64,000 bases of DNA from Helianthus annuus (Eukaryota > Streptophyta > Magnoliopsida > Asterales > Asteraceae), in the NCBI RefSeq assembly GCF_002127325.2, contig NC_035435.2, positions 109,598,517 through 109,662,516 of the forward strand, written 5' to 3'. This document shows positions 10,827 to 23,248 of this stretch, piece after piece. The notes beneath the pieces are model-generated. The model saw only the letters and a list, made by a program, of their open reading frames with translations, was not told where the DNA came from and ran no database searches. Position 1 is the first letter of the stretch, and each line of letters opens with the position of its first letter. The position numbers were made by a program, and so were the translations under genes.

Positions 10827-13800
10827 CTACTGGAACAAGTGTGGATATTTCTTTTGCATTTCTGATTCAAGTTCCCACGTGTATTCAGGTCCTCTTTTGG
10901 AGTCCCATTTCACTTTGACCAGAACTAATCTCTTATGCTTGAGATTTTTAATTTTTCTATCTTCAATCTGTAGAGGCTTCTCTACAAATTTGAGTTGTTC
11001 ATTAACCTCTATATCCTTGAGAGGTACTACGAGTGATTTATCAGTTAGGCACTTTTTGAGATTAGATACATGAAATACATCATGTATTCCTACCATTTCC
11101 TCTGGCAGTTGTAGCTGATAGGCTACAGGTCCTATTCTTTTAAGAATTTTGAAAGGTCCAATATACCTGGGACTTAGCTTTCCTCTTTTGATGAATCTTA
11201 CCACTCCTTTCCAGGGAGAGACTTTCAATAATACTTTATCTCCTACTTGAAATTCTAATGGTTTGCGTCTGTTATCGGCATAACTCTTCTGTCGATCACG
11301 TGCTGTTTTCAGTCGTTCCTTGACTTGAATGATTTTATCAGTTGTTTCTTGTACTATCTCGGGTCCAGATAATTGTTTTTCCCCAATTTCTGCCCAACAG
11401 ACTGGGGTTCTGCACTTTCGTCCATAAAGTGCTTCGAATGGTGCAGAGCATGTCCTGTTATTATAAGAAAATTCTATTAAAGGTAAGTGTTCGTCCCAGT
11501 TACCTCCAAAATCAATTACACAAGCTCTAAGCATGTCCTCCATTGTCTGAATTATTCTTTCGCTTTGCCCGTCTGTTTGAGGATGATAAGCTGTGCTTAG
11601 ATTTAACCTAGTTCCCATTGCTTTTTGGAAACTTGACCAAAAATGAGAGGTAAAACGGCTATCCCTATCAGAAACAATTGATAAAGGAATGCCATGTAAA
11701 GAAACGATTTCATTTACATATAATTTGGCTAATTGTTCCATACTAAAGGTTTCCTTCATTGGTAAGAAATGAGCTGACTTGGTTAACCTATCTACAATCA
11801 CCCAGATTGTATCATTACCTTTCTTTGTTTTAGGCAATTTGGTAACAAAATCCATTGTTATCAATTCCCATTTCCAAACTGGTATTTCTAATTGTTGTAA
11901 CAATCCTGAGGGTTTCTGATGTTCAGCTTTAACTTGTGAGCAAGTTAAACATTTAGAAACATAAGCTGCTACATCCTTTTTCATTCCTATCCACCAAAAA
12001 TTTTTCCTTAAATCCTGGTACATTTTATCACTTCCTGGATGCATCGTATATTTAGACTTATGAGCTTCTTCTAATATACGGTGATGTAAATTTCCTAATT
12101 TAGGTATCCACATTCTCTTTTGATGGAACCTCCAAATTCCATCTGTTCCTTGTTCTAATTCCTTAATCATTCCTTTTAATTTTTCAGTATCCTCCTTGAT
12201 TACTGATTCTTGTGCTTTTCTAATCTGATTGTTTAAATCTACTTGTAGATTTAATTTAAGAGAACGTACCCTTTTTGGCTTTTCGTGATACTTTCGACTT
12301 AAAGCATCAGCCACCACATTGGCTTTTCCTGCATGATACTGGATATCACAATCATAATCACTAAGTAATTCCATCCAGAGTCTCTGTCTCATATTCAACT
12401 CTTTTTGCTCAAAGACATATCTTAAACTCTTATGATCCGTGAATATGGTAAACTTACTACCATATAGATAATGTCTCCAAATCTTAAGGGCAAAAATTAT
12501 GGCTCCTAATTCCAAATCATGGGTCGAGTAATTTTCTTCATGACTCTTAAGCTGTCTAGATGCATAAGCTATAACCTTTTGGCGTTGCATTAATACGCAT
12601 CCATTACCTAACTTAGAAGCGTCACAAAAGACTACAAAGTCTTCAGTTCCTTCTGGTAACGCTAGTATGGGTGTATGGGTTAATCTTTGCTTAAGGATTC
12701 TAAATGCTTCTTCTTGTTTTGGTCCCCATTCAAACTTAACAGATTTACAGGTTAACTTAGTTAAAGGAATGGCTATTCTAGAAAAATCTTGGATAAATCT
12801 TCTATAATAACCGGCCAATCCTAAGAAACTTCTAACTTCAGTTGGTGACTCTGGGGTTTTCCATTTGGTAATTGCCTCGATCTTTGTTGGATCTACATGA
12901 ATTCCTTCATGGTTAACTAAATGTCCGAGGAATTGTACTTGTTCTAACCAAAACTCACACTTTGAAAATTTAGCATAAAGCTTTTCTTTTCTCAATAAAC
13001 TTAAAAGTAATTGCAAATGCTTTGCATGCTCTTCTTTACTTTTAGAGTAAATTAGAATATCATCTATGAAGACAATTATGAATTTATCCAAATATGGCTT
13101 ACATATTTGGTTCATCATGTCCATAAATGCGGCTGGGGCATTGGTTAAACCAAATGACATGACCGTAAATTCATAATGACCATACCTTGTTCTGAATGCG
13201 GTTTTAGGAATGTCCTCTTCCTGTACCTTTAGTTGATGATATCCTGATCTTAAATCGATTTTAGAGAAAAATCGAGCTCCTTGAAGTTGATCAAACAAAT
13301 CATCGATCCTCGGTAATGGATACCGATTCTTAATCGTGACTTTGTTCAATTCACGGTAGTCAATGCACATACGCATTGATCCGTCCTTCTTTTTAACAAA
13401 TAAAATCGGTGCTCCCCATGGCGATGAGCTTGGCTGTATGAATCCTTTCTCCAACAATTCGTCTAGTTGTTTCTTCAGTTCTTGCATTTCAGCGGGTGCC
13501 AAACGGTAAGGTGCTTTGGCAATCGGTGCTGTCCCTGGTAATAGGTGAATTTTGAATTCAACTTCCCTGTCCGATGGTAGTCCTGGCAATTCTTCTGGAA
13601 AGACATCTGAAAATTGGGACACTACTGGAATGTCTTTTAACTCTTTTCCTTTAGTGTTAGTGATTATAGAAATCAAATACACTATAGATCCTTTCCTTAT
13701 ATAACTTGCAGTTTTCATCACAGAGTTGAATTTAGTGGATCTAGATGGCTTATCTCCTTTGATTATGATCTTTTCACCTCTTGGTGATTTTATCTGTATT

Positions 13801-15290
13801 ACCTTTTGATCACATAAGATATTTGCTTTATTGGCTATTAACCAATCCATTCCTAACACGACATCAAATCCTACCAGATTCATTGGGTAAAGGTTTGCAA
13901 TAAATTTTTGATTAACAATTTCTATTCTTGCTCCCTGCAAGATTTCAGAAATTCTAACGGTTTCTCCATTTGCGATTTCTACTAGACATTCTTGTGGTAG
14001 TTTAGTTAATGATTGATTTAGGAGTTTGCAAAATGATGTATTAATAAAACTTTGGTTGGCACCAGAGTCAAATAATACTTTAGCAAAAATATCATTAACT
14101 AAAAACGTACCAGCAATGACGTCCGGAATTAGTCTAGCTTCGTCTACAGTTAGCACGAATGCTCTAGCATTTTTAGGATTTTTGTTGGTTGCAGCTGGAG
14201 CCAATTTCGGACAGTTTGTCCTAATGTGACCTTTTTCTCCACAATTGAAACACATTCCATTACTGGATTTCTTCTTGCAATTCTCTTCCTTGTGTCCTGG
14301 GGCCTTGCAAAAATTACAGTAAGTAGAGCATCTTCCAGAATGCTTCTTTCTGCAGGCTTTGCAGTATGGTACAGAGGTAGAACCTACATTCCTACGATTG
14401 GAATTCCCAGAACGGAATTCTTGAGTAAGCCTTTGGGTTAGGTTTCTCCTCTGGTCTTCTTCTCTAGTACGGATTAACTCATCTGTCAAGGTATTGGCTA
14501 GTTCTACAGCTTCTTCTATAGTTTGGGGTCTAGCTGCCTTGACTACATGTCTAATCTCTCCAATTAATCCCCAGATATAACGGGAGATTAATACCGGTTC
14601 AGGTGATGCAAGGGTAGGTACTATCCTAGCATATTCAAAGAATGTGGTAGTGTAACCCTTACTGTCTACCCCGGTCATTCTAAGATTTAGAAACTTATTT
14701 GCTATCTGTTCCTTTTCATTGGGAGGGCAGAATTTCCTTTCTACCATGTTCTTAAATTCCTCCCATTCCATGTTATAAATCCTATCACTTCCTTTTGTCT
14801 GGAGGATACTGTTCCACCATTCTAAGGCTGCATTTTTAAACAGATTTGAAGCAAACATTATCTTATCTTCTTCAGCACATTTGCTTATTTTTAGAACAGC
14901 CTCAGTTTTCTCTATCCAGCGTAAGGCTGCAATAGGTCCTTCATTGCCCGAGAATTCTATTGGTTTACAGGACCAGAATTCTTTGTAAGAACAACCATAT
15001 GGCATGGTTCTTCTTCTTTTGGGAATGGGCGCTTGAAGTACGGGTCCATTGTTCACGCTGTGTTCCGGTTCACTTGGTCGCTTACTGCTATGCTTACTTT
15101 TATTATTCGCTTCTTGAACCGTTTGAATAATAAATGGCATTGCATCTATAATTCCTTGTGCCACTATATGTTGAACGGCACTATTATCCATTTGGTTTCC
15201 ATTGTTAGTGTTGTCCGGATTCTCATTAACCACGTTAATGTTACTCTGGTTATCGTTATTCAGATTATCTTGATTTCCCTCGTCGGCCAT
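10827..15290 (-). CDS. gag-pol: Element B Gag-Pol polyprotein (Tekay-like, intact)
   Basis: This open reading frame has 1487 residues from the Met that begins MADEGNQ; the frame is open a further 46 codons upstream, but a Gag start here is more natural and is preceded by an acceptor-like AATTCAG. Gag core lies near residues 85-270. CX2CX4HX4C knuckles are near 325 and 347, aspartic protease DSGA near 408, reverse transcriptase about 560-760 with FIDD near 740, RNase H about 885-1010, and integrase with the zinc site near 1075-1115 and catalytic D, D and E to about 1245. A chromodomain-like end lies at about 1425-1487. The integrase lacks about four residues after FSYNN that A and C retain. 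No stop or frameshift is present, so it may be functional. Confidence 0.93.
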   Translation of the reverse strand: MADEGNQDNLNNDNQSNINVVNENPDNTNNGNQMDNSAVQHIVAQGIIDAMPFIIQTVQEANNKSKHSSKRPSEPEHSVNNGPVLQAPIPKRRRTMPYGCSYKEFWSCKPIEFSGNEGPIAALRWIEKTEAVLKISKCAEEDKIMFASNLFKNAALEWWNSILQTKGSDRIYNMEWEEFKNMVERKFCPPNEKEQIANKFLNLRMTGVDSKGYTTTFFEYARIVPTLASPEPVLISRYIWGLIGEIRHVVKAARPQTIEEAVELANTLTDELIRTREEDQRRNLTQRLTQEFRSGNSNRRNVGSTSVPYCKACRKKHSGRCSTYCNFCKAPGHKEENCKKKSSNGMCFNCGEKGHIRTNCPKLAPAATNKNPKNARAFVLTVDEARLIPDVIAGTFLVNDIFAKVLFDSGANQSFINTSFCKLLNQSLTKLPQECLVEIANGETVRISEILQGARIEIVNQKFIANLYPMNLVGFDVVLGMDWLIANKANILCDQKVIQIKSPRGEKIIIKGDKPSRSTKFNSVMKTASYIRKGSIVYLISIITNTKGKELKDIPVVSQFSDVFPEELPGLPSDREVEFKIHLLPGTAPIAKAPYRLAPAEMQELKKQLDELLEKGFIQPSSSPWGAPILFVKKKDGSMRMCIDYRELNKVTIKNRYPLPRIDDLFDQLQGARFFSKIDLRSGYHQLKVQEEDIPKTAFRTRYGHYEFTVMSFGLTNAPAAFMDMMNQICKPYLDKFIIVFIDDILIYSKSKEEHAKHLQLLLSLLRKEKLYAKFSKCEFWLEQVQFLGHLVNHEGIHVDPTKIEAITKWKTPESPTEVRSFLGLAGYYRRFIQDFSRIAIPLTKLTCKSVKFEWGPKQEEAFRILKQRLTHTPILALPEGTEDFVVFCDASKLGNGCVLMQRQKVIAYASRQLKSHEENYSTHDLELGAIIFALKIWRHYLYGSKFTIFTDHKSLRYVFEQKELNMRQRLWMELLSDYDCDIQYHAGKANVVADALSRKYHEKPKRVRSLKLNLQVDLNNQIRKAQESVIKEDTEKLKGMIKELEQGTDGIWRFHQKRMWIPKLGNLHHRILEEAHKSKYTMHPGSDKMYQDLRKNFWWIGMKKDVAAYVSKCLTCSQVKAEHQKPSGLLQQLEIPVWKWELITMDFVTKLPKTKKGNDTIWVIVDRLTKSAHFLPMKETFSMEQLAKLYVNEIVSLHGIPLSIVSDRDSRFTSHFWSSFQKAMGTRLNLSTAYHPQTDGQSERIIQTMEDMLRACVIDFGGNWDEHLPLIEFSYNNRTCSAPFEALYGRKCRTPVCWAEIGEKQLSGPEIVQETTDKIIQVKERLKTARDRQKSYADNRRKPLEFQVGDKVLLKVSPWKGVVRFIKRGKLSPRYIGPFKILKRIGPVAYQLQLPEEMVGIHDVFHVSNLKKCLTDKSLVVPLKDIEVNEQLKFVEKPLQIEDRKIKNLKHKRLVLVKVKWDSKRGPEYTWELESEMQKKYPHLFQ

Positions 15291-15576
15291 CTGAATTTTA
15301 AACAATTTACCAAATATTAATATCACAAAAATATTTGAATATAGCCAATCACATGTCACGCACTTTTGACCAAAAGCGTCGAGCATTGCGACTTTTACTC
15401 TATTTATATAGTATGCATCATTACACACTAGTACTGAAATTTAAATTACAATACTGACTGGAATGTAAAGCTACAATATTAATAGTAGGCATCCGTATTG
15501 TTTTTTTTTCTAACACATACACACATATATTTTATTATTATTATTATTATTACTACTACCGTTCCTGCCATCACCT
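15291..15576 (-). other. Spacer between extra ORF and gag-pol of element B, with TTA microsatellite
   Basis: No gene is visible. A (TTA)n run is at about 15533-15553. On the minus strand the spacer ends TTTAAAATTCAG directly before the gag ATG, which resembles a splice acceptor. Confidence 0.6.
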
Positions 15577-16428
15577 TCACTGATATGGATTCATCCAAAA
15601 ATCCATATTACGCTCATCGTATTTCCATACGAGGCGTTCTCCCACCTGTCGCATACGATCACTGCTTTCTAAAATTTCCTCCCCAAAAGTCCTAAGTTCT
15701 TGGACATTTTCTGCACTCATTGGGGGTGCAGGTTCTAGGACCGGGTTTGGAAACTGGGGTACGGGTTCCTGATACGGAGGCATAGGGGCCTGGTACGGGT
15801 ATGGATTCTCTAAAATTTCCCTAACATATGCATCACTAATGTTATAGGGATCTTGAGGATCTAACCCTGGGTAAGCTCCTAAGTTGGGCATTGGCACATT
15901 TTCCTGTATTGGGTTTTGTTGCACGTAGTCCCTAACATCGTCCCACCAGGGGTCGTAGTTGTTTGGGTCTAGAGGATCAGGTGCAGGTACCCTAGGTATC
16001 TCCTCCGGGTTGAAATCAGGCATTTCTATCTGGTCTTCTACTTCCATGGGTTGGTCAGGATTTTGTGGTTGTGGTGCTAGCATTTGTTCCAGGTTTGGGT
16101 CAGCAGCAGTGGTTGCTAAAATATGGATAATAGCGATACCCCTATTGAGCATATCCTGATTATAAGCATCAGTCTCTCTTTTTGCTGCGGCTAACACTCG
16201 CTGTTCCTGCAACTTTTTCATTATTTTCCTACGCTCGTGCGCTCCCCTACTGAACCATCCCCTCTTTTTCTGAGGAAATGGCTCTTCAGACTGAGCCTTA
16301 AACACAAAGATTCCTTCTTCTGTGTCAGTAGAATACCCTGAGAGGGCAGGCTGAGAAGAGGAGGTGCCTTCGCTCCTAGGCGAACCAGATAGTTGACGAT
16401 AAGCGTCAGAAGGTCCTTGGTCACTCAT
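15577..16428 (-). CDS. Extra ORF of element B, upstream of gag-pol (unknown function)
   Basis: This frame of 283 residues starts at MSDQGPSDAYRQ; it is open 27 codons further upstream. It lies between the primer binding site and gag, so it would be the first ORF on the genomic RNA. The N-terminal third is Ser-rich, then basic and helical (EERRKIMKKLQEQR-like), the middle is rich in Pro, Asp and Asn with several DP or PY repeats, and the end is charged. There is no zinc knuckle, protease motif or membrane segment. It matches the broken extra ORF of element A in position and composition but only weakly in sequence by eye. I cannot assign a function. Confidence 0.75.
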   Translation of the reverse strand: MSDQGPSDAYRQLSGSPRSEGTSSSQPALSGYSTDTEEGIFVFKAQSEEPFPQKKRGWFSRGAHERRKIMKKLQEQRVLAAAKRETDAYNQDMLNRGIAIIHILATTAADPNLEQMLAPQPQNPDQPMEVEDQIEMPDFNPEEIPRVPAPDPLDPNNYDPWWDDVRDYVQQNPIQENVPMPNLGAYPGLDPQDPYNISDAYVREILENPYPYQAPMPPYQEPVPQFPNPVLEPAPPMSAENVQELRTFGEEILESSDRMRQVGERLVWKYDERNMDFWMNPYQ

Positions 16429-16559
16429 ACTGTAAACTAACAAATAGTCAGATAACACGGAGCAAGAAATACAATCATACACGTATTTCCATAATTTATT
16501 TCCTAACACTTTGAATTTTGATGTCAGCAGAACACTTCTGTGGCTGAATCAGTGGCATA

Positions 16560-16571
16560 GCTCTGATACCA
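16560..16571 (-). other. Primer binding site of element B (initiator tRNA-Met)
   Basis: TGGTATCAGAGC on the minus strand lies a few bases inside the 5' LTR, fixing the direction of the element. Confidence 0.92.
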
Positions 16572-16576
16572 CCTTC

Positions 16577-18023
16577 TGTCACAGCCCCCGATCCCTATCT
16601 CCCGGGAACGGGCGGCCGTGAGCCAGTTTCGGTGGTATCACATTTATTTATCCAATTTGGCAGCGGAAATTTTCATCAGGACCGTAGTTGGGAAATATTT
16701 TAATCAGAGTAAACCACCATGATTTATAACATTAAACATATGGGTAAAACCCAAGTTTTCAATACACACATTTCATAGGAATAAATCCTATTTATTTAAT
16801 AAAAACATCTGTTTTATTTTCAGGTAACTTTATTTGCCACTTTTCCAAGCCTCCAGTGCTGTCCAGCTGGCTTCCATTTGGCTTTCACATATTGTTACCT
16901 GAAACGCGTTTTTAAAACATTTTGTCAGTGGAAAATACTGGTGAGTGATTCCCAGTTTAATCAAGTTTAAGTAAAAACCAATTTGCAGTATTGAGGGCAC
17001 ATCCGCAATTACATTTGTATCCAAGACATCACAATTAACATCAGTGGTACGGTCATACTCAACTTATGGGATGTTACCACGCCAGTAACCAATTTTGTAT
17101 ACAAAACCCCAACATACCCACTATAATTGTATTCTTTACAAATACTCAATAACTGCTTTGTATATATTTAATTAAGTGAGGTTTTGTTAAAAACAGTAAA
17201 CAAAAAGGTTTACAAAAAGTGAATCAACTCACATTGCTGTTTTAGGTTTTTCTTAAGGGTTTCCTGGAGATAATCTATAAATTACACAAATGCACGTGTG
17301 TTAGTATAATAACCCATTTTAACATTAGTAATACTCTCCCCGAGACGGCATTCCAACGACTACGTCGGGCAGAACCACGACAGCCGTTACGGAACCCTAG
17401 ATCAATCGGGCAGCGTATCTAATACGTCTCCAGGGGTTATAATACTTACATCGTAGCAGAATCTCGCTATTTTAGGGGGTATAATGCCCGGGTATAGTAA
17501 CGCCACTATAGAAATTTAAGAAAGAAAGAAAGGAAATGAACGACGGAAACTGAAAGCCCGTTGCCTTCTTATATAGGGCTGTAATCGCGTCTCCACGCGG
17601 CCCGCGTAAAGAACAGGCTAACTCTTACGCGGCCCGCGTCAACCTGGGTCAACGGCGTAGCTTGGTCCGGTCACCATATAGGCTCGACACGCATCGGACA
17701 CGTGGCCGCACCGGGCTATGCCACAATTCTGGACACTCGCGGCCCGCTTAAACTTAACCAAACTTGTACGCGGCCCGCATGAACTTATGGTTTAAGAGAA
17801 GTCTGGTTACATCCTTGCGCGGCCCGCGTTATATTGAGGTGAGGTCCCATGCGGCCCGCCTCAACTTAATTTTTATTGTTTTTAATTTACTATATATATA
17901 TAATCTACTTTGGGCTCGGTTTTTCACATACGGGGTGCATATAAAGACATATTGATATATTTTAAGATATATTAGGGTGTCAGAAATATTATGAGGATGT
18001 CGGTTTTACCGAGGGTTGTTATA
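16577..18023 (-). repeat. 5' LTR of element B
   Basis: This 1447-bp LTR is the partner of 9344-10790. It has the same GC-rich motif array (about 17596-17860) upstream, in element direction, of the TATA box CTATATAAG at 17568-17576. It would drive transcription of the extra ORF and gag-pol. Confidence 0.93.
17568..17576 (-). promoter_or_regulatory. TATA box of element B 5' LTR
   Basis: CTATATAAG on the minus strand is identical to the box in the other LTR and to that of element A. The six GCGGCCCGC cores end about 20 bp upstream of it. Confidence 0.6.
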
Positions 18024-19466
18024 GATACCATCCAGGCAAGGCGAATGTAGTCGCCGATGCCTTAAGTAGAAAAGAGAGAGTGAAGCCTATAAGAATCAAC
18101 GCCAAGAGCATTGCGATAAAGAATAGTTTGAATGAAAGGTTGTTAGCTGCGCAGAAGGAAGCTGTATTGGAAGCTAACTATCCTGATGAAAAGCTATGAG
18201 TAACTGAAGAACAGTTATCCTATGGCAAGGACGGAATCCTAAGGTTAAATGGACGAATATGGGTTCCAGTTTATGGAGGACTTCGGGCTGTTATCCTCCA
18301 GGAAGCCCACAGTTCTAAATATTCTGTTCATCCTGGAGCTGATAAGTTGTACCAAGATCTGAAGACAAATTATTGGTGGATAGGCTTGAAGAAGTCTATA
18401 GCTGCCTATGTAGCTAAATGTTTGACATGTGCGCAAGTCAAAGCTGAACATCAGAAGCCGTCAAGTTTGCTACAACAGCCTGAGCTCCCCACCTGGAAGT
18501 GGGAGATGGTAACAATGGATTTCATCACCAAGTTGCCAAAGACAAAGAAAGGAAATGATACTATATGGGTAATAGTAGATAGACTGACTAAGTCAGCACA
18601 TTTCCAACCCATTAAGGAGACTTATAGCTCCGACATGTTAGCCCAATTGTACGTAGATAAGATTGTATGTCTGCATGGCATACCAGTGTCAATTATCTCG
18701 GACAGAGATACTAGATACACATCACATTTTTGGAAAAGTTTCCAACAGTCTTTGGGACGCGCTTAAATTTTAGTACGGCTTACCATCCTCAGACGGATGG
18801 GCAGAGTGAGCGTACCATCCAAACTTTGGAAGACATGCTTCGTGCATGTGTGATTGACTTAGGTGGTAATTGGGATAACCACCTGCCATTGATCGAGTTT
18901 TCCTATAACAATAGCTACCATACAAGCATTCAGGCTACGCCTTTTGAGGCATTATATGGTAGGAAATGCAGAACGCCTATTTGTTGGGCAGAAGTAGAGG
19001 AAACTCAATTATCAGGACCTGACATCGTCTTTGAAACGACGGACAAGATTGTCCAGATTCGTGACCGCCTGAAAGCTGCCAGGAATAGGCAAAAAAGTTA
19101 TGCTGATAAAAGGCGAAAACCTCTAAAGTTTGAAGTCGGAGATAAGGTTCTGCTCAAAGTGTCACCCTGGAAGGGAGTGATGCGATTTGGTAAGAAAGGT
19201 AAGTTAAGCCCAAGGTATATAGGTCCATTCGAGATCATCGAATGTGTTGGATCAGTGGCTTACAAGTTAAACTTACCTAAAGAGCTCAGTGGTATTCACA
19301 ATGTTTTCCACATCTACAATCTGAAGAAATGTCTAGTAGATGAATCGCTAGTCATACCGCATACTGATGTGCACATAGATGAGAGCTTGAAATTTGTGGA
19401 GAAACCTGTGTCAATTGAGGATCGACAGGTAAAGAAGCTTCGAAGGAAGCATGTGCCTATTTTAAA
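18024..19466 (+). pseudogene. RNase H end and integrase, left copy (A/C hybrid body)
   Basis: The reading of element A resumes after B at the duplicated GATAC and runs through the RNase H end, the integrase zinc region (HPGADK...CLTCAQVK) and the integrase core into the start of the chromodomain-like end. It is broken by TGA at 18197-18199 and a one-base deletion near 18756. It stops abruptly at about 19466, where it joins the middle of a C-type LTR. In the integrase end it matches element C (26940-27530) better than the right-hand A copy at 31264-31921, so this part probably derives from a C-family element. Confidence 0.85.
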
Positions 19467-22304
19467 GGGCCTAGGGACACTTGGAATGATCCCATAACAT
19501 CTATAGACTTGCTTGGCATGATCTTCTTGCATCAAAACACCTATATAAAGGCCATGAGTTGGGTTCTTCATTTGCTCATTCACTTGAAAGTTTCATAACT
19601 CACTTCTTGGAGGTTCCTGGAGCTCAAGCACCCTTCCTAGTGATCTGTAGTCGTGCTTAGGACTTCAGTAAGTATCATTAACCTCCTTTAATTCAGTTTT
19701 GCTTAGTTTATTAGCGTAAAGTCAAACCGTCGTAATTAAGATTTGACTTCGTCATTAATCTTAAATTCTCCAGTCAAAATTTAAATTGAAAGTACCTATG
19801 AGTTGGTAATTATGTGGGCAATAAACCCTTAAAAGGGCACCCTCTGATTCCCACTCTAACTAGGTCAATTGTCGAGTCAAAGTTAATCTTAAAAAGTCAA
19901 CAGAAAGCTTATTTTCAAATTAATGCATAATTAGCAATGTAGAAGCTATGAAACCGGTTTTATCATTAATATAACTTGGTAATTAATGTAAGAACATGTC
20001 TAAACATGTTCAACTCGACAATTTTCAGTTTAGGCTTGGTTCGGGACCGAAAGTCGCATAGTTTGACTTCTGCTTTGACTTTCAGTTCTGACCCGTTTAA
20101 GCATGATTTATGAATGCCTTAGAGCCTTAATAGGACCAAGTTACCTATAAGTATAACCCTCTGTGATTATACAACTTGGTTCATTAGTTATCCGATTTAT
20201 ATGCATATTTCCGTTAAATGCCTAAATGTTGACTATTATGCCCTTATGACCTTAAAACATGAATTTTGAAAATGTAAAAGAGTAGAAACCTTAAGTACTG
20301 ATTTATAAACTTGTACCTAGAATTTGACATCAGTTTGAGGTCTAGATTAAGAGTTACGCTCAATAGCGTAATTAAAAAGCTTTTTAGTAATTAAATGGCG
20401 TAATTAGCATATAGCCTATCTAAACCCAAATTTTTATACCAAACTTTTTACCCACTGATAAAAAATAATATTTTGGGATTTTTGGAGATTTTTATTTATT
20501 TTTAGGCTGATCATAACCTAGAGTTCTAAGCTTAATTCGGTAATTGTCGATTTTACCCTTTTAGGCTATAAAATAAGTTTTACCAAACCTTTTTCTACTG
20601 ATCTAATATGATAAATAGAATATTTTAAGCCTTCTGGAATAGTAAAAATATCAGCTTTCCTTTAAGAACCCGGAAATAGCTCAAACTGCCTTTTTAAGCG
20701 TTTTTAAGCATTTTTAACGCATAGTATGTACTAAAACCATATTTGATATGTAAGACTTGATACCTACTGATATTTTAAGTAAACTTTTATATTCTAACAG
20801 TAATAAAAGTTTAAAACTCAGATTTCAAGATTTGACCTTTAAACCTTAGGTGAAATTAACAAAATGCCCTTTCGGTGCATAGAATGGTTACAAATAATAA
20901 ATTGCACATATAGGTTATACCCTACTAATATAACTTTGTAAATCAAGTATTTTTACTGAGTACGTCAGATCCGAAACTCAGAATGATATTTAAACTCTTT
21001 TATAACCTTTTAAATGACCAAAATGCCCTTACGGGGCATAATTTGAGTTTAAATTCATATGGGGCATAATAGAAGATATCTTACTGATATCACAACATAT
21101 TTAAGGCATATTAACTTAGGAAACTTGCATATGACTCTTATGGTCACTCGTTACGCACTTTTCGCGTTCGGATCGGCTTATGTAACTAGTTTGCATATAT
21201 TAGCCGAAACGGGTCAAACCATATCGTTTTTGTCTCAAAATCCAGAATGTGTTTAAGTTACCCATATTAAACAAGCATGCAAGCTTGTCGGGTCAAAACC
21301 ACATTCTAAACCGGTCTTCGCTTTATCATGCGTTTGAACCGTGTCTTCCTTTTGAAAACTAACCGGTCTAAGTCTAGGCTTAATTAAAGACCTGTTAGGA
21401 TTCTAATAGGTTATTAAAAACATTCGTTCCAGATTAGGAGCCCAGTAAAAGTTGTGTGCACTTGCTGTATTTGATTTATACTTTGCTCAGGTAAATACTC
21501 TTAACTTATTTTCCCTATACGGGCTTGGGATACGGTACTATAAAAGTACCGCTTGGTCGGGTGTGTGTAGTCATTTAAATCAGATTGTGATTAATGTATT
21601 TGCGTGACCCGTTTAATATGTATTATTTGGTGTATGGCCTTTGGGGGTTAAATGACCATGTCCCGGATATCCTTGGCATCATTCAAAGAAATGGCCACGA
21701 CCTAAGCACGGGGTGTAGGCGTACACCTGACAGCTGCATATGTAAAAACTGGTAGCCCACTTAAAGGAATCAGCCTTGTGGGTATTATACCTGTGGCGTG
21801 TCAGTTAATCTAGACCGGCCCTACCAACCGGCCCTGATGGACGACAAATAAGTAAAACTGTATACAAGATTATTTTTAAATAATTGTCCCAAGTTATGAA
21901 TGATATTATTGCCTAAGTGCATTCAAATCAATTTTCTAAACATTTTCAAAATGAGTCAGTTAAGTTGTATTTACCAGTGTAAACTGACGTATTTTCCAAA
22001 AAGGCTAAGTGCAGGTACTATACGTAATAGGCTGGCTACTCCAGGCATCAATAATCAAGTCTCGCAAGCTCTAGATGTCAAAGTCTGTTGAATAGTTTTC
22101 CTTTTTATTTGATCCGCCTGTGGATCTGTTTCAGCCACTTTGTGATACTTAATATTACATTCTATTTGGTTGAAATGAATCTATCTATCTTTTTGCTTCC
22201 GCTGTGCATTTATAATTTGTGTTGTTTGACTATGATGATATCAACTACGTCACGATACTCCCCACCGGGCCTACCGGTAATACGTGAAATATCGGGGTGT
22301 GACA
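19467..22304 (+). repeat. Truncated LTR of element C (left)
   Basis: This 2838-bp segment corresponds to positions 28411-31263 of the intact C LTR, so the first 762 bp of the LTR are deleted. At the joint both partners share a short TTTA-rich stretch before GGGCCTAGGG, which suggests illegitimate recombination. It matches the right LTR closely by eye. A CTATATAAAG box is retained at about 19541. Confidence 0.9.
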
Positions 22305-22307
22305 GGT

Positions 22308-22319
22308 TGGTATCAGAGC
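22308..22319 (+). other. Primer binding site of element C (initiator tRNA-Met)
   Basis: TGGTATCAGAGC lies three bases after the LTR end, as in element A. Confidence 0.92.
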
Positions 22320-23248
22320 CAACACTGAGTGAATTAAACATTAGCCTTTTGTGTTTAATCTCAGTTACACAATTACACATTCTTGAGTCTAGACAGAGAA
22401 CTTAGGACTACTCCTGATTCGTTTTTGTCCTTTATTTGCTTCCTTTGTTATTTTTCTGATTAGCCCTTGCATGGGCGAGTCATTTCTGTTAGAAGTCCCG
22501 TTTAGGGCAACCATATACTTGTCTAAATTTTAATGGAACAGTTATATTTAAAATAACATTCCTATTATAATATCTACCATTATAATAAAATGGCAAAATC
22601 TAAAAAGGACAAGACCTAGCCATGTGTCACCTAAAGACAGGGCCAAGATGGTAGTTCCTCAATTAGTTTCAGATCCTTGTTAACATCTCAATTTAGGATT
22701 GTTCTGCGTTAAATATTAAAAAGAATCTTAAAGGTAAAACCTAGCCTAAATGTCGTTGCAGACATGGCTAAGAAGGAAAAACCTATTCGAAAGATTCGAA
22801 CCCTTATTAACATCTGATATGTTAACATGCTTGACAAATGTGATTTGATAAAATCACATAAGTCATTCTTAAATTAAGTTATTCTAAATTCCCTTATTTA
22901 TATAATCATCCCTTAAGGATGAAGTGCCCACGGGCTATAATTAATGTCCTCTAGGACTAAAGACAGTGGTAGCCTACAACTCCCTGTCAAGAAAAGTTAA
23001 TGAACTTTGATTCACACCTTAATACCTCGATTCTGTAAAATCCTGGTTTATAAATTAAATCTGTCTACGTGACTAGGCATTTTGTGCTATTACTAACTTA
23101 TAACTTAGGATTTATGATAAAGATCCTGAATAATTATATATTTAACTAAAATGGTTCTTAAAACGATGGTTAATAAATCATCAAATTGCTGTATAAGCTT
23201 CTGTATAAACCTTGTCCTTGTTTGATTTTATGTAGCAATTAGAGCTAC
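22320..23248 (+). other. Leader of element C without the extra ORF
   Basis: No gene is visible. The sequence follows element A from the primer binding site to about A position 4090, then continues with A position about 5440 onward, so roughly 1.35 kb including the whole extra ORF is absent. The downstream conserved block, the diverged direct repeat (about 22600-22830) and the TTTTATGTAG acceptor-like site before gag are retained. Confidence 0.65.

Larger units (their letters stand above)
9344..18023 (-). mobile_element. Ty3/gypsy (Tekay-like) LTR element B, nearly intact
   Basis: This 8680-bp element on the minus strand is flanked by GATAC (9339-9343 and 18024-18028) and sits inside the RNase H region of element A, whose reading resumes after it. 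Both LTRs are 1447 bp and differ at roughly 15-20 positions by eye. It has a primer binding site, an extra ORF, a full-length gag-pol and a purine tract. Its ends read TATAACAACC on the element's 5' side, a variant of the usual TG start shared by both LTRs. It is one of two elements here that may still be coding-competent. Confidence 0.93.

Noticed and set aside
10783..15320. Plus-strand ORFs opposite the element B gag-pol
   Set aside because: They are antisense shadows of a recognised protein and show no motif of their own.
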